NCBI RefSeq assembly: GCF_014839835.1
Contig: NC_071632.1
Location: forward strand, 11,178,487-11,242,486
Direction of reading: 5' to 3'
Source of the DNA: Dryobates pubescens
Taxonomy: Eukaryota > Chordata > Aves > Piciformes > Picidae
Length of the DNA: 64,000 nt
Within the stretch, counting starts at the first letter, position 1. Every line of letters begins with the position of its first letter. Below the pieces are notes generated by a model, which made no database searches, had not been told where the DNA came from, and was given only the letters and a program-made list of their open reading frames with translations. Position numbers and translations under genes: made by a program. Shown here piece after piece: positions 22,720 through 64,000 of the stretch.

Positions 22720-24390
22720 GAAACAAGGCACAGCAGGACTGCAATATTTTATTTTAGGTTTATATTAAGTATTCAAGGTCAACTTTTTGATACTACAGCA
22801 GAGGGGGAAAGAATGGATTTTATACCAGGTAACCACATATAGACCAGCTTGTGCTGCTAGCTCAAGAGGCGTGGCAGCATTTCAGTATCTTAGCCTCCAA
22901 ACACTGCACATGCTAGGTGAGCCTAACAGCAAGTTAGTGGCAGTAAGAGTTGTCCAAGACTTCTATTTCTGTGTAAGTGTGAGACTATCACACCTAGCAC
23001 TGGGATTTGCTGTTCTCAGATCCTAAGAATTAGCACTTTTGGTTCTTATAAGCTTCCTTTTTCTTTCCCTCTTCCCATTCCTTTCCCAGCTACCTGAGGA
23101 GACAGGAGAAAGCTTAGCAGCCACTGTTTCCTCAGAATTCCATCAATAAATCCTGTCTTTCAGGAAGCATGGCAATGAAGGGGCAGCTCCCTTTCCCTGC
23201 AAGAGAGATCAGTTCATGAGACATGAGAGCCACTTAGCCAAAACCACTAGCAAAGTGCTTGGCACTGGGCCACTGGCACCGCCATCTAGCCAAGTGCTCT
23301 TCAGCTGACAAGCACAAACCTTCAGTAAGTCAGCTGAGAAAGATACCTATGCAAGAAAAATACTGAAGGTAGAAATGTATTTATTTGTAGGTATGTCTAA
23401 ATCCTGGCAGATGTAAGGCTGTGTGGCATTTACAAGTCAGTTTAAATACTCGCCCCACTTCTTAGGATTTCTAATACTGAACCTACCCGTGTGGCTTGAG
23501 TTCAGGTAAAAACCCCAGAGCTGGGCAGGAGTTTACAAAGCACCCTGAACATGCAATGCATTACAGTCTTCATAGCAGCTTCAGTAAGACTAATACTTCA
23601 CTTGTTAGCTAACACCTGGGTGATTTTGTTTTCTGTTATCTGACAGGAGTGAGCACAGACAGCATCTCCTACTTAAAACAAGCAGTTGCTAAAACATTCA
23701 GCCCCTCTTAGTACAGCACAGGTGGTTACAGTGCAGGAACAGAAACACAGCCTGTGTTTAGTAGACTTGTTCCACACATCCTCTCCTTGCTCCTTTGTCT
23801 AGGAAAGGGTAACCACCAGTGGGACTACCACTTATCTGCCACAGCTAGCCCAGCTAACCTAGAACAACACTGTCTGTCTCTCTTACCCAGCAAGGGTTAA
23901 AACACAGAACATGGCATGGAAACTTCTTACTTAAAATTCCAATTTTCCATCTCCAACAGGAACATCAGCTCTGCTCAGTGGACATCTATTTACACTGCAC
24001 AGAAAGGGCTGCTCCCAAACCAAGCTGCCAGCACCTGAGCCACCAATACCTGACTTATAATTAAGTAATTAGTATGCACTTACATCCTTTCCCTGTTAGG
24101 TTTAACTGGGACATAACTTCACACTTCCTAACCAGAGTTCAGAAGCCCCACCATTGCTCCAAGGAATACAACCCTCGGGCTTCTTAGCAAGGTGCAGTAA
24201 GGGAGTAGCATGAAAGCACTTGATACCAGCCAAGTTCTGTAGAGTAGCTTCCCTTGAGAATAAAGGGCACAACAATAAAGACAGACTGATAAAACACCCT
24301 ACACCTGGCAAGGAAACATAGTTCAGACAAACTAGTGGTACAGGACAACCTGCAAGTGTGCAAAACCAGGGCAGTTTGCTTATCATGATG
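22720..24390 (-). other. MASTL: MASTL 3' UTR (probable extent)
   Basis: Sequence between the MASTL stop codon at 24391 and the furthest plausible polyadenylation signal. No ORF or repeat is recognised. The exact end is inferred from the AATAAA positions only. Confidence 0.5.
22748..22753 (-). terminator. Candidate polyadenylation signal of MASTL
   Basis: TTTATT on the + strand, AATAAA on the - strand, about 1.64 kb beyond the MASTL stop codon. Another TTTATT at 23380-23385 would give a shorter UTR of about 1 kb. Confidence 0.5.
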
Positions 24391-37120
<12,730 letters not shown>

Positions 37121-37149
37121 GTCTCAGCCGGGCCCTGGCTCCCCGCGCC

Positions 37150-37168
37150 GTTTCAAACCGCGCCCGCC
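37150..37168 (-). promoter_or_regulatory. CHR-like cell-cycle element upstream of MASTL
   Basis: The - strand reads GGGCGCGGTTTGAAACG: a TTTGAA core (CHR; TTCAAA at 37152-37157 on the + strand) preceded by a GC-rich E2F/CDE-like GGGCGCGG. It lies about 32 bases upstream of the ATG. CHR elements recruit DREAM and MMB-FOXM1 at G2/M genes, which suits Greatwall. That it is functional here is an inference. Confidence 0.5.
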
Positions 37169-37530
37169 CCGCCCTGCGCGGCACCGGCCAACGGGCAGGC
37201 GCGCGGGGGAGGGCGCTGCTCTCGCGAGAGCCCTGGCGCTGCGGCCGTTACTGCCTCGCGGGGGAGCCTGTGATGGCTGCGGGGGCGGCGCCAGCCGCCG
37301 CCTTGCCCTGCGGCAGTGAGGCCAGAGTCCTGCTCGGGGCAGCTCCCTCTCTCACACCCCCGAGCCACGGCGGGGACCTTCTTGTACCTGCTCCCAGGCG
37401 CGCCCGTCGCACGTCGAGTCGCCGTTGCTGTCTTTGGCGCAGGCCTTTGCGTGGTGGCGGCTGGCGTTGGTGCCCGCCGGTGCGGTCAGAGCCAGTTGCT
37501 GTCTGGTGAGCAGTGGGCTCTTGTTTGAGC

Positions 37531-39690
37531 ACAACCGGGAGGAGTAGCGTGTTCATTATGGACAGAGATAAGCTGAATAACCTTGGCTGCAGTGTTGCCT
37601 TCGAGATCTGCAAGTTCTGCTCTAGTGCAAGTGTCAGCACTATCTCTGGCAGACCATGTTGCCTCATTATAATCTAACCAGCCTCATCAGGACTCATTGA
37701 AAATGTCCCTATTCATTGTATACAGCAATTAAAAACCCCATAGCATTATTTGAGCGCTTTTTTTAAAAAAAATTATTTTATTTTGCTATTGGAACGTTGT
37801 GACAAGCTGTCAAAGGTTTGATCTGACTAATAATAACTCACTTTATCACCTAGCTTTCTAATTTGGTCATACATTGTCCCTTGCTGTAAGGAAATATTGT
37901 TCTCTCAATTCCATGGGATACTTGAAGGTGTAGGAGTTCAGCAGAACTTTGAGACATTAAGGATCTGGAAGGCAACATTTATTTGCAAGGAAACGGATTT
38001 TTGTCTCACATACTCATTTTCCTATATGCTTCCTTCCCTCACGTCTTCTCACACTTGGGGACTTGCAAGCTCCAAGAGTTGTGTGTAGCCAGGATGGCTT
38101 GTGTACAAGTGTACGCTACCTATCCACTCCTTGCTATCACTCTTGAGGCCTTACTGTCTCTTGGCATGCTCTGGATTAGTGATGACAAACTGCTTTCTGG
38201 ATGGCTTTTTAATGATCAGGAGATAGAATAATGTGATCAGTTATTGCCCTCCAGTTCTTGATTACTTCAGCCCCATTAATCATAGGCAGGGTTGCTGCCC
38301 ATTTTCTTTGTTTCCTTACTTAAGCTATCTCCATGGCTACAATCTGCCTTGTTGTGACAGCAGGTATAGGGATTGCTGTACAATGTGCTCTGACCTTGTT
38401 GCCACCCTCCTTCTCCAGGGCACAGGCCACCTGACAAATCATCTATGATAGCTCCTTATCAGAACACAGGCCCTTCTGCTCTCAGTTTACACAGCAGAGT
38501 GTTTACTGCTCTGTTATGCTCTTGGTCATTCTTTAACCCTTTTATTACTGTTTCTATGTTGCTTTCACATAGCCATTGCTGTTCATAATTTAGTCACACT
38601 GATTTTACTTTGATCTGTTGCAGTTTGTACATCAGCAAAGTGCTAGCTAGAGAGAGGTCAATATAAGATAGGCTTTTCCTGTAGATTAGACTCATTAGGC
38701 CTTTCTTTGGCCTTAAGATACATCCTTATAAACTGATAATGTATAGGGAGGCCCTGCTTGTACTTGTGAAGGGGTACTGCCATCCCACAGATACAATTTA
38801 ATAAGGAAACATGTTTCAAATTAGCTTTCTGTAATGGTATTAAATACAACTGATTATTGGCTGTGTCATTTAACTCTGTAGCATTAGTTTAGCTGTGCCT
38901 TGTCAAGCAGCTATTTCAGCAGAGAAGCCCAGCAGAGATTGCTCCTTTTGGTGCAATCAGGTTATGTCAGGTGTGAAACTCTGCCACAGCCCAAGCTCAC
39001 CTGAGAGAAGACCTGTGTTCCCTCCCCTCCAGGCAGCACAAGCTTCATGGGGAACTACTTTATGGGGTGGGTCGAAGTAAATGTTAATCACCTTTTAAGG
39101 TGGTTTTTGGGTGTGGTTTTATGTTGTTGTTGGGGCTTTGGGGTGGTTTTTGGTGGTGTGGGTGGGTTTGTTTGGGGTTTTTCGGGGTGGGGGGTTGGGG
39201 TTTTTTTTGCAGTTGGGTGAGGCTTGTGCCCTATCAGTTTGCTGAGCAACATGTTTGCAATCAGGAGAGTGCTAGTGGAAAACAGCAGAGATGTGCATGA
39301 AGGCAGGGAGAGGCAGCACCATGGATGCACTGATGCAAATCAGTGAAAGCTGGTGTGTGGTGGCACTTTCAGCAAGGAAAGGAAGAACAGTGGTGAGGTG
39401 AAAGAAGAAAAATGCTAATAAAACCCCAAAGTAAGCACATGGGGAAAACAGCACAAGGCACAGAATGAATATCAAATTCACAGAATGATATCAAACTCTG
39501 CCATATATAGATAAATATGCCCATGTCTTCATTTAATTACATTTTTACTGAATGTAAATAATAGTATTTAAGTTACTGATGCATAATTTAGTTTGTAGGA
39601 ATTTTTTTCTACTCTACCTCCCTGCAAATTTTCAGTACTCCAGGAAGGCATCTTGAGTAACAATTGCAAAGCTTTAACCTAAATGACATA
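37531..39690. other. Intergenic DNA between the divergent MASTL and YME1L1 promoters
   Basis: About 2.2 kb of moderate GC. I recognise no gene, exon or interspersed repeat apart from the G/T-rich tract at 39100-39210. The frames here do not resemble proteins I know. Confidence 0.6.
39100..39210 (+). repeat. G/T-rich low-complexity tract with quadruplex potential
   Basis: The + strand is nearly pure G and T. From about 39159 to 39200 it holds at least five runs of three or more G with loops of 1-7 bases (gggtggg, then gggg, gggg, gggggg, gggg), a match to the simple G-quadruplex pattern. Confidence 0.85.
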
Positions 39691-40637
39691 TATTCTTGCA
39701 ACTTTATTACATCTGCAGTGGCTACGCTGGCCGTGAGCCGGCTGCTGATGCCCTGCACAGCTGGCAGCTACACCGCATGCACTTGCAAGTGGCATCTCGC
39801 CAGGCACGGCTTGGCGTGACTGCCCTCTTTCCAGCCCACGTACAGCCTCTAACTGGAAGTCCTCGTCTGAGCTGTGTCCTAGTATTTCGGACTCTGGAGG
39901 AAGCCCTTGGGCTCCAAGCACCCTCTAGTTCTGCAGCGGTGTGACATCAAAGGCACGGGCCCGGCACGCCCTGTGGCAAGCCCCGCGGGTGCTCCGCGGC
40001 GGGCTCCGCCGCCAGCCTTCCTCACCCGTCACGAATCGCCCCTCCCTGGCACCTGCGAGAGGAGCCCAACTTTGGCCGCCCCCTGGAGGCGGTGATCCCC
40101 AGTCAGGAGCAGATCTGGCCCACAGGTCACAGCGGGCACCCGGAGGGGCCTTCCGTCCTCGCTTGCTCGCCCAGGGCATCTCCGAGGCTTGGCTTCGCCC
40201 GCACCCCTCTCCTCCGCCGCCGTCAGCATAGCTGCTTTCCATGCCGGTAGCCCCGCCGCCCAACCCTGCCTGCAGACAGGCCTGCCCGGGAGGATGCTTT
40301 GCTCCTCGTCCCCCACCTCCTCCTCCAGCTAGTGGTTTGATCCCGCACGCCGCATAATCGGGAAACGGGTGCTAGGAAACCCGGTTACGAGGCGGCGGCT
40401 GCGCGGGGGTGGAAGGGAGAGGCAACCCGGAAGCCCTACCGCCGCCAGCCGCTTCCGGGCCAGGTCCGGGCCCGGTCACTACCGGCGGTAGGGGGCGGCC
40501 ATTTTCCCGAGAAGTGGAGCTGCGGGGCCCTCTTGCTGGCGGCGGCGGCGGCTGACAGGCGAGCACGGCTTCTGCGTCTGGGCTGAGGAGCGGGAGAGGC
40601 GCCTGTGGCTGCCGCCGCCGCCGTCCCCGCCGGGAGG

Positions 40638-58525
<17,888 letters not shown>

Positions 58526-60280
58526 TAATTTCTGGGTGCAGTAACTGATAATGGAAAGAATGTACATCTAGCAATGCAGTAGTCTTACGCAGCATAGCCT
58601 TTTTTTCCCCTTCCTAATGTGAGTATGGCATTAGTGACACTTCAATATGATTCTGTCTCCTGTGAGCTTCTGTTATTTATCTCTTTGTTGTGTCTCATCA
58701 GACACATGAAATAAAGCAAGTTCCTCATCCTCTGCTCCCTATACTTTTCCCACAAGAAGTTACTCAGAAGGAAAAATCTCAGGGTTGAATTCAGCATTTT
58801 GGTTCAGTCACATATTTTGAAGCTGAGAAAAAAAAGATGGCTGGTGTGTTCTGGCATTGCTTCCTGGGTCATGCTGCTGTGTGCTTGAAGTGGTACCCCA
58901 GCATATGTGCTGTGGAGAGTGACAGAGTGATTTGTGAAGCACTTGTGTGTAGTCTAACTAATGCTCAGACTCTGAAGCTAGGGATAACTTTTAAAAGACT
59001 TCTTCTTTAGACATGTAACAGAACAGCTCCAAGAACTGGGTGGCCACACAGCACTTCTCCACTAAAGGGGAGTTGTGGGAGCTCCATGCTAGACAAAACC
59101 ATTAGTGACTGTGTTCTCAGTGCTCTTGGGGTTAAAATACACACATGTATCGCTAGGAGATAAATCTTCATGCAAAAGCAACAGGCTAAACATGCCTAAG
59201 CCTCTTTGGACCATGTTTTGGGTCGAACTGTGGCAGAGATCTTGAGAAATATTTGTGACCTCTAATTGCTGCTGCCAGGATTCTTAGATGTTTGTTTTCT
59301 GACTGCAGTAGATGGCAGACAGTGCTTTGATGGCAGTGCTTTTACACTGCTGGAGATTCTACAGCCCTAGTTACTACTGCGTATGAGTTTTTCATAATCC
59401 AACAGGTAATTTCTCCCCAAAAGGCAATACTGCTCACTAAAGAGGAGCTCAGAAAATGGTTGAAGCATGTGTTGTTTCAAATAACATTCCCAGTTCTGTT
59501 CTGTGTAGAAGTAGGGGAAATAAAACCTTTTCTTTCAGCCCTTACAGAAAACTCTGAAAATTCTAAGCTAAGGAAAGGGTTTTGAAAACTAAAGCAGTTT
59601 CAAAGCAAATGGAAGTTACTGCTAGCCAGTGTTCTTCTGATCTCATGGAGCTGGCCTGTTAGAATATCACAGCTTGATCATAAACTTTCTGCATAATTAA
59701 ATGTAAATTCCTGGGGCTATGAACTTGTGTTGCAGAAAGGGCCTTTACTAGTGTGCTGCTGTTGAAGGTGATCACCCTTGGGGTTCAAACAGTTGGGCTG
59801 GTGCCAGTCAGTGTGATTGGCAGTTGGTAGCAACAGTTACAGCTAGAGTAGCATAGTGGTTTAGAGCTTTCTGAGTGTAATGCTTGATTATAACCTCCTT
59901 TTTAAGGAAGAGCACATGAATTATTTTTTTTTCCTTTCAAATCCAAGATAAACTTTCTCTTTGCCTGTTTTTGTCAGCTTCCTAGAGTGCCATCCCAGTG
60001 CATCGTGGGAGCACTTACAAATGTTCTAAACCAGTATACCAAATGCCTAGGCTGACTAGTCCCATGTATTTTAGGAATATGCCAGCAGAAGCAGAAATAT
60101 GCTGCATGTTTGGCATCTGGTCTTGGAGTAATAAAGGTTCATTTTAATTATGCATATTGGGGTTTCTTTTTTTTTCCTTCACTGTTAATTGCTACACACT
60201 GTAATACCATGTTCCCTACAGTGTAAATTGAGGTGTACAAACAGACTTGTAAATAAATTTAAGAATGATGGCAAAGTGGC
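58526..60280 (+). other. YME1L1: YME1L1 3' UTR
   Basis: Sequence after the TGA with no further coding signal. AATAAA occurs at 58710-58715, 60130-60135 and 60252-60257, so alternative ends of about 0.2, 1.65 and 1.75 kb are possible. Confidence 0.6.
60252..60257 (+). terminator. Candidate distal polyadenylation signal of YME1L1
   Basis: AATAAA within 'tgtaaataaattta' about 1.73 kb after the stop. It is the last such hexamer before the LTR relic. Confidence 0.5.
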
Positions 60281-60339
60281 ACTTTCTGTAATTAAAGTGC
60301 TAGGGAATGTTCTCCTTAGAATACAGACCTTTTGTCAAT

Positions 60340-60640
60340 TGCTGCTGCAGTAGCCTGTCCTGGAGCAGGCTCCTTGTAGGACCCATGGAGCTCACACTGG
60401 AGCAGGCTTGCTAGCAGGACTTGAGACCCTGCTGGGGTAGTTCATTCCTGAAAGATACACCTTATAGAGGGACCTATGCTGGAGCAGTTTGTGAAGTCCT
60501 CTGGAGGAGAAAGGAATGTCAGAGAGAGGTGTGAGGAACTGACCACAGCCCCCACTCTCTGCCCTCACTCTGCCACTGGCAGGGAGGAGGTAGAGAAAAG
60601 TGGGAGTAAAGTTAAGCCTAGGAAGAAGGGTACCTTGTGC
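60340..60640 (+). mobile_element. Avian ERVL-type LTR relic
   Basis: Repeated 'ggacccatgg/ggacctatgctggagcag' blocks, then 'gaggaactgaccacagcccc' and 'gaggaggtagagaaaagtgg' and 'aagttaagcctaggaagaag', match the interior of a widespread avian ERV LTR as I remember it. It is a partial solo LTR, diverged and old, with no internal genes beside it. It lies between the YME1L1 3' end and the PTCHD3-like 3' end. Confidence 0.7.
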
Positions 60641-60911
60641 TACATTAGAAGCCTACAAAGAGTTTGTCTCCTGAAGGTTTACAATTCACTTCAGTCTGAG
60701 GCAGTTCTCATTTCTTCTAATCGTGCTGTAAAACCTCTAGGTTTGAGCCTACTGTGGGAAAATTGTCTTTGGGCTTAGAGCTGAGTTACTGCATTAAGGT
60801 AAATGGGCAGGAAATGCCAACTTGTGGGAGTTCTTCCCTCCAGTGTAGATTGCCTAACAAACCTGTAATGTGGTCCATTAAGCTGATGCCATGGTCAGTG
60901 TTCAAAACAAC

Positions 60912-60917
60912 TTTAAT
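60912..60917 (-). terminator. Candidate polyadenylation signal (ATTAAA) of the PTCHD3-like gene
   Basis: TTTAAT on the + strand, ATTAAA on the - strand, about 280 bp beyond the TAA. Another ATTAAA at 61124-61129 is closer. Neither is confirmed. Confidence 0.35.
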
Positions 60918-61192
60918 GCATTCAGCAAACAAGTCACAAAAAAAGGATTAACCAGCAGCAGAGTCAAGCACATAGGCATAAGAAATACAAATCCATTCCT
61001 GTGTGTTCTCATTCCTCCTGTTATTTTTCTTACCTGGATTTTCTGAAGCCTTTCTTCTCTGTTGCCTTTATAATTTTTTGTCCCTCACTTTCTTTGTTTT
61101 ACATTCCCTGGAAGCCGCTGCTTTTTAATCTACATACAATAAATACATATATTACATATAACTTAGGCACAGAGACACTCTTTATCATTTCT

Positions 61193-62766
61193 TTAACTAA
61201 GCTCAAACTTTTTAGAGTGGGTTATAAGGGGTGATCTGCCAAAGCTTCCAAAGAAGGTTAAAAACACTGGAATAAAAACAAGACCATGAAGAGCCCCAAA
61301 CAAAATAACAAGGAACATGATCTTGAAAAATGTCCTAAAGATGTAGGTTTTGGCTGCAGCCAGGACAACGACTCCCAGGATCGTAGAAACTGCACCTTGT
61401 AATACTGGGTAACCCAGCAGGGACAGAGCTTCGATTGCCCTTCTGTTGGCCGAGGACTCTCCGCTGCTCACAAAGGCATAGGAAATGTGAGCAGAGAAAT
61501 CTACTGAAAACCCAATACAAATGACCAAGTTGATCATGGATATGGAGTCTAGATTGACACTCCAAAAGGTCATGAAGCCAGCCACACCGACTATGACAGA
61601 AGCTATAGCAAAAGTCACCCACAGGCAACACAAGGGGCTGGGAATGAGCAAAAGGGAGACAAGGAGCATTGCCCCAGCAGCAACCACGATGTTCTGAATG
61701 GTGTTCTGCACTATGACCAGGTACTGATCGTAGTAGATGAACGCTGGGTGGTACACCAGTAATGGCACACTGCACTGCCTGGCTGTCTCTCTTAACTCAT
61801 GGAGAAGGTTCTTCTCATCAACAGCTGAGGTCACATTCACTGTCTGGATGAAGAAACGAGAAGCTTTGATTTCATCCTGAGTCCTGTTAATGTCCCACTT
61901 AAAACTGGGAAAGTAGTGGAACAGCTTATCTAAGTTATCAAGGAAAAGAGTCTTATTGTTTAGATCTACTGAAATAGCTCCTCCTATGACTGTGTACACT
62001 CTCAGCCATGACTCTGAGAGGTTCTTATCTACATATGAAATGCCCTCTAATTCCTGGGTGCAGTTCTCAATGCCAAGGCGAACGGTCTCATTCCAGTAAT
62101 CTACACTTTGAGTAATGACAACCATGACCCTGGGGCCATATTCTGAGAAGTATTCTTCATTGTCATCATAGAATGGACCAACGTACGAGTTGTCACTGGC
62201 CAGATTCCGAAGATCGATGCCTTCCCTGATCTGCGTGCACCCATAAATGCTGCCAGCCAGATACGCTACGTAGAGCAGCACCACAAGTGCCTTGATCCAT
62301 TTGTTGGTGAAGAAAGGGCCATAGTACTTCTTAAAGAATATGCTCATTGGATGCTCGCTTTCTGGCTGAGATGAGTGCCCAGAACAGTTGCCTAGGCAGC
62401 AAGCGTTGTACAGGCAGGACTCAGCCTGACCTTCACCTCCTCCCACGGGCATGCAAGTCAGCCAGTGCCGGTTTCCTTGCTCCCTTTTGTGGTTTAACAC
62501 AAGGATTGCCCCAAAGAAGGTCATGGTATAGATATAGCAGAAGACAAAAGCAGTGCCTGTGTAAAGGCAAAATGACCTCACGGAGGGAAAAGCAGTCCAG
62601 GTGCCAATGAAGAAGGCCAAAACATCAGTGAGAGTGGTGATGGTGACAGAAAGTGCTGCTTCTGAGTAAGTCTCAGCCAGCAGAGACTTAACGTTGGATT
62701 TCTCTTTTCTCCTTGAGCTTTGTTCCCAGGCAGCAATCATGATGAACATGTCATCAACGCCAACTC
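61193..62766 (-). CDS. PTCHD3: PTCHD3-like patched-domain membrane protein (terminal exon, partial)
   Basis: One 1574-bp terminal exon. The acceptor (ctcctcttgcag) ends at 62767 and the first two bases complete a codon read as G in GVGVDDMFIM. The stop is TAA at 61193-61195. It encodes about 525 C-terminal residues; human PTCHD3 is about 767 aa, so the first 240 or so, including TM1 and the first luminal domain, are outside the window. Seen: the RND/patched TM4 motif GVGVDD near the start; sterol-sensing-domain helices (VTITTLTDVLAFFIGTWTAF and so on); TM7 (KALVVLLYVAYLAGSIYGC); a second extracellular domain with several N-glycosylation sequons; and TM8-12 including the second RND motif INLVICIGFSVDFSAHISYA. 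Human PTCHD3 is testis-enriched and of uncertain function. Identification by motif similarity is strong; separating PTCHD3 itself from a paralogue needs the rest of the gene. Confidence 0.88.
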
Positions 62767-64000
62767 CTGCAAGAGGAGACAAAGTTAAGGCTGCACTGCA
62801 ACTGCCAGCTTCCACTAACACTCAACAGAAGCACAAAATCAATCATGTTTATTTCTGAATAAAATGAGTCTGGGAACATTGCTCTAGTGCTGATGCAAGG
62901 GAAGCAGGCACAGAAAAAGAGATCCTTTGCATGTGGCTGAATTTATTACACTTGAGAGACCCCTGGTGCCCTGATGGGTTGTTGACCCCTCACCTTCCTC
63001 TGCTGAAGGACTGAGCACACCTAGCCCATCTCTGACAAGTGTGCTGTAGCTGCTCTCCAGGTGTCCAGTGGTGCAGGTTACAGAGATCGAAATACACTGC
63101 TTACTCTGATGCTCAAGAGTGAATGAAGAGCCAATGTGCTTGTCTCAGCCCTGCTCTAGGGATTTTAACCACAGACCTTTCAGTATTTGGCCAGTGTGAC
63201 TCTCTCAAGGGCTCTTCTATTCCCTGGAAGTTAAGTTGCATCAAAAGGGAAAGCAAGACTGTGTGAACAGAGGAGCAAGCACGGCTGATAGAGCTGAGCC
63301 TAAAAGAACAGCAGAAATCACTACTGACTGCCCAGAGGGACATGCACAGATGAATTAAGCAGCAGGTCAGAAGGTGCTGCAGGACAGCAGCAAGCCAAGC
63401 TGCTTCTGGAAAGCAGGCAGGATTCACAGCAGTTCATCCCATCTAATGATGATTGGCTTCAATGCATTGCTCTAATCTAAGGAAGAGTGAAGTGTGCATG
63501 TTCTCTACCAAGTATCTGCAGAGACTGGCTCGAGCCCTTTCCTGAGGATACAAAAGGGTCCTTCTGAAATGCAGACACTCTGCAATTGATGAGCAAACAA
63601 AACAAACAGAAAATGCATTTGAATTATGTGTGCCCTAAGGAGCATTTGCATTAGGCATCTAGTATGACACAGAGCCTCTACCCACCTGCAAGTTCCACAT
63701 GCTTCCTTGGCATGAGACTAAGAAAACATCACATGAATTTATCCCATATGAGATGAGAGAAGGACTTTAAAAGCAGCAATTTACTTGCAGCAACATCATC
63801 TAATGGGATCTGAAAGTCTAGCACTGGCTGTCAGCAGCCTGTGCAAATGTGATGCAATGACATCAACTTCTCTGAGGTTTGGGCGAGCTGTGTGCACATC
63901 TGGTCCATCACTTCAGGTGCACAGTACATAGTCATTGTAGTGCAGAGGCAAGTTCACCCCTTTGCAAATGAGGTGCATTTCTTACTTGCAGTTACAGACA
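62767..64000 (-). other. Intron or 5' flank of the PTCHD3-like gene
   Basis: No recognisable exon. The 104-codon frame at 63113-63427 on the - strand has no patched-like sequence. The preceding PTCHD3 exon is expected beyond position 64000. Confidence 0.6.

Noticed and set aside
37248-37667. 139-codon - strand frame across the MASTL CpG island
   Set aside because: GC-rich DNA gives long stop-free frames by chance; the translation is Arg/Ala/Gly-rich without any domain.
63113-63427. 104-codon - strand frame upstream of the PTCHD3-like terminal exon
   Set aside because: Does not show patched, RND or signal-anchor sequence expected for the earlier exon; likely intron.

Overview
This is a vertebrate, almost certainly avian, nuclear window. 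Genes are split by GT-AG introns, CpG islands sit at two promoters, AATAAA signals follow the genes, and the introns carry chicken-repeat-1 (CR1) LINE 3' ends, many with the tell-tale line 'gatgatcttgaaggtcttttccaacct', plus avian-type ERV LTR relics. No prokaryotic or plasmid features are present. The species cannot be named from this sequence alone.

Layout. (1) 1-22.5 kb: the 3' two thirds of ACBD5 on the + strand, a tail-anchored peroxisomal acyl-CoA-binding protein that tethers peroxisomes to the ER. Ten coding exons lie in the window and the N-terminal ACB domain lies upstream. (2) 22.7-37.1 kb: complete MASTL (Greatwall kinase) on the - strand, 12 coding exons and 903 codons, tail to tail with ACBD5. 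(3) 37.1-40.6 kb: a divergent intergenic stretch with a CpG island at each end, a G/T-rich tract with quadruplex potential, and otherwise unremarkable DNA. (4) 40.6-60.3 kb: complete YME1L1 (mitochondrial i-AAA protease) on the + strand, 19 coding exons and 722 codons. (5) 60.3-64 kb: a relic LTR, then the large terminal exon of a PTCHD3-type patched-domain gene on the - strand, whose upstream exons lie beyond the window.

The genes do not form a pathway. ACBD5, MASTL and YME1L1 are a conserved vertebrate neighbour group, also adjacent on human 10p12. The protein models were assembled exon by exon from acceptor/donor sites and reading phase. All internal phases agree, and both complete genes close with total lengths divisible by three.

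I found no new biological system. The points most worth a second look are the position of the PTCHD3-like gene on the YME1L1 side, a CHR-like cell-cycle element just upstream of the MASTL start codon, closely apposed convergent polyadenylation signals between ACBD5 and MASTL, a CR1 insertion about 27 bp from a MASTL splice donor, a quadruplex-prone tract between the two divergent promoters, and a diverged duplicated segment inside a YME1L1 intron. Protein family comparisons rest on remembered family sequences, since no database search could be run.
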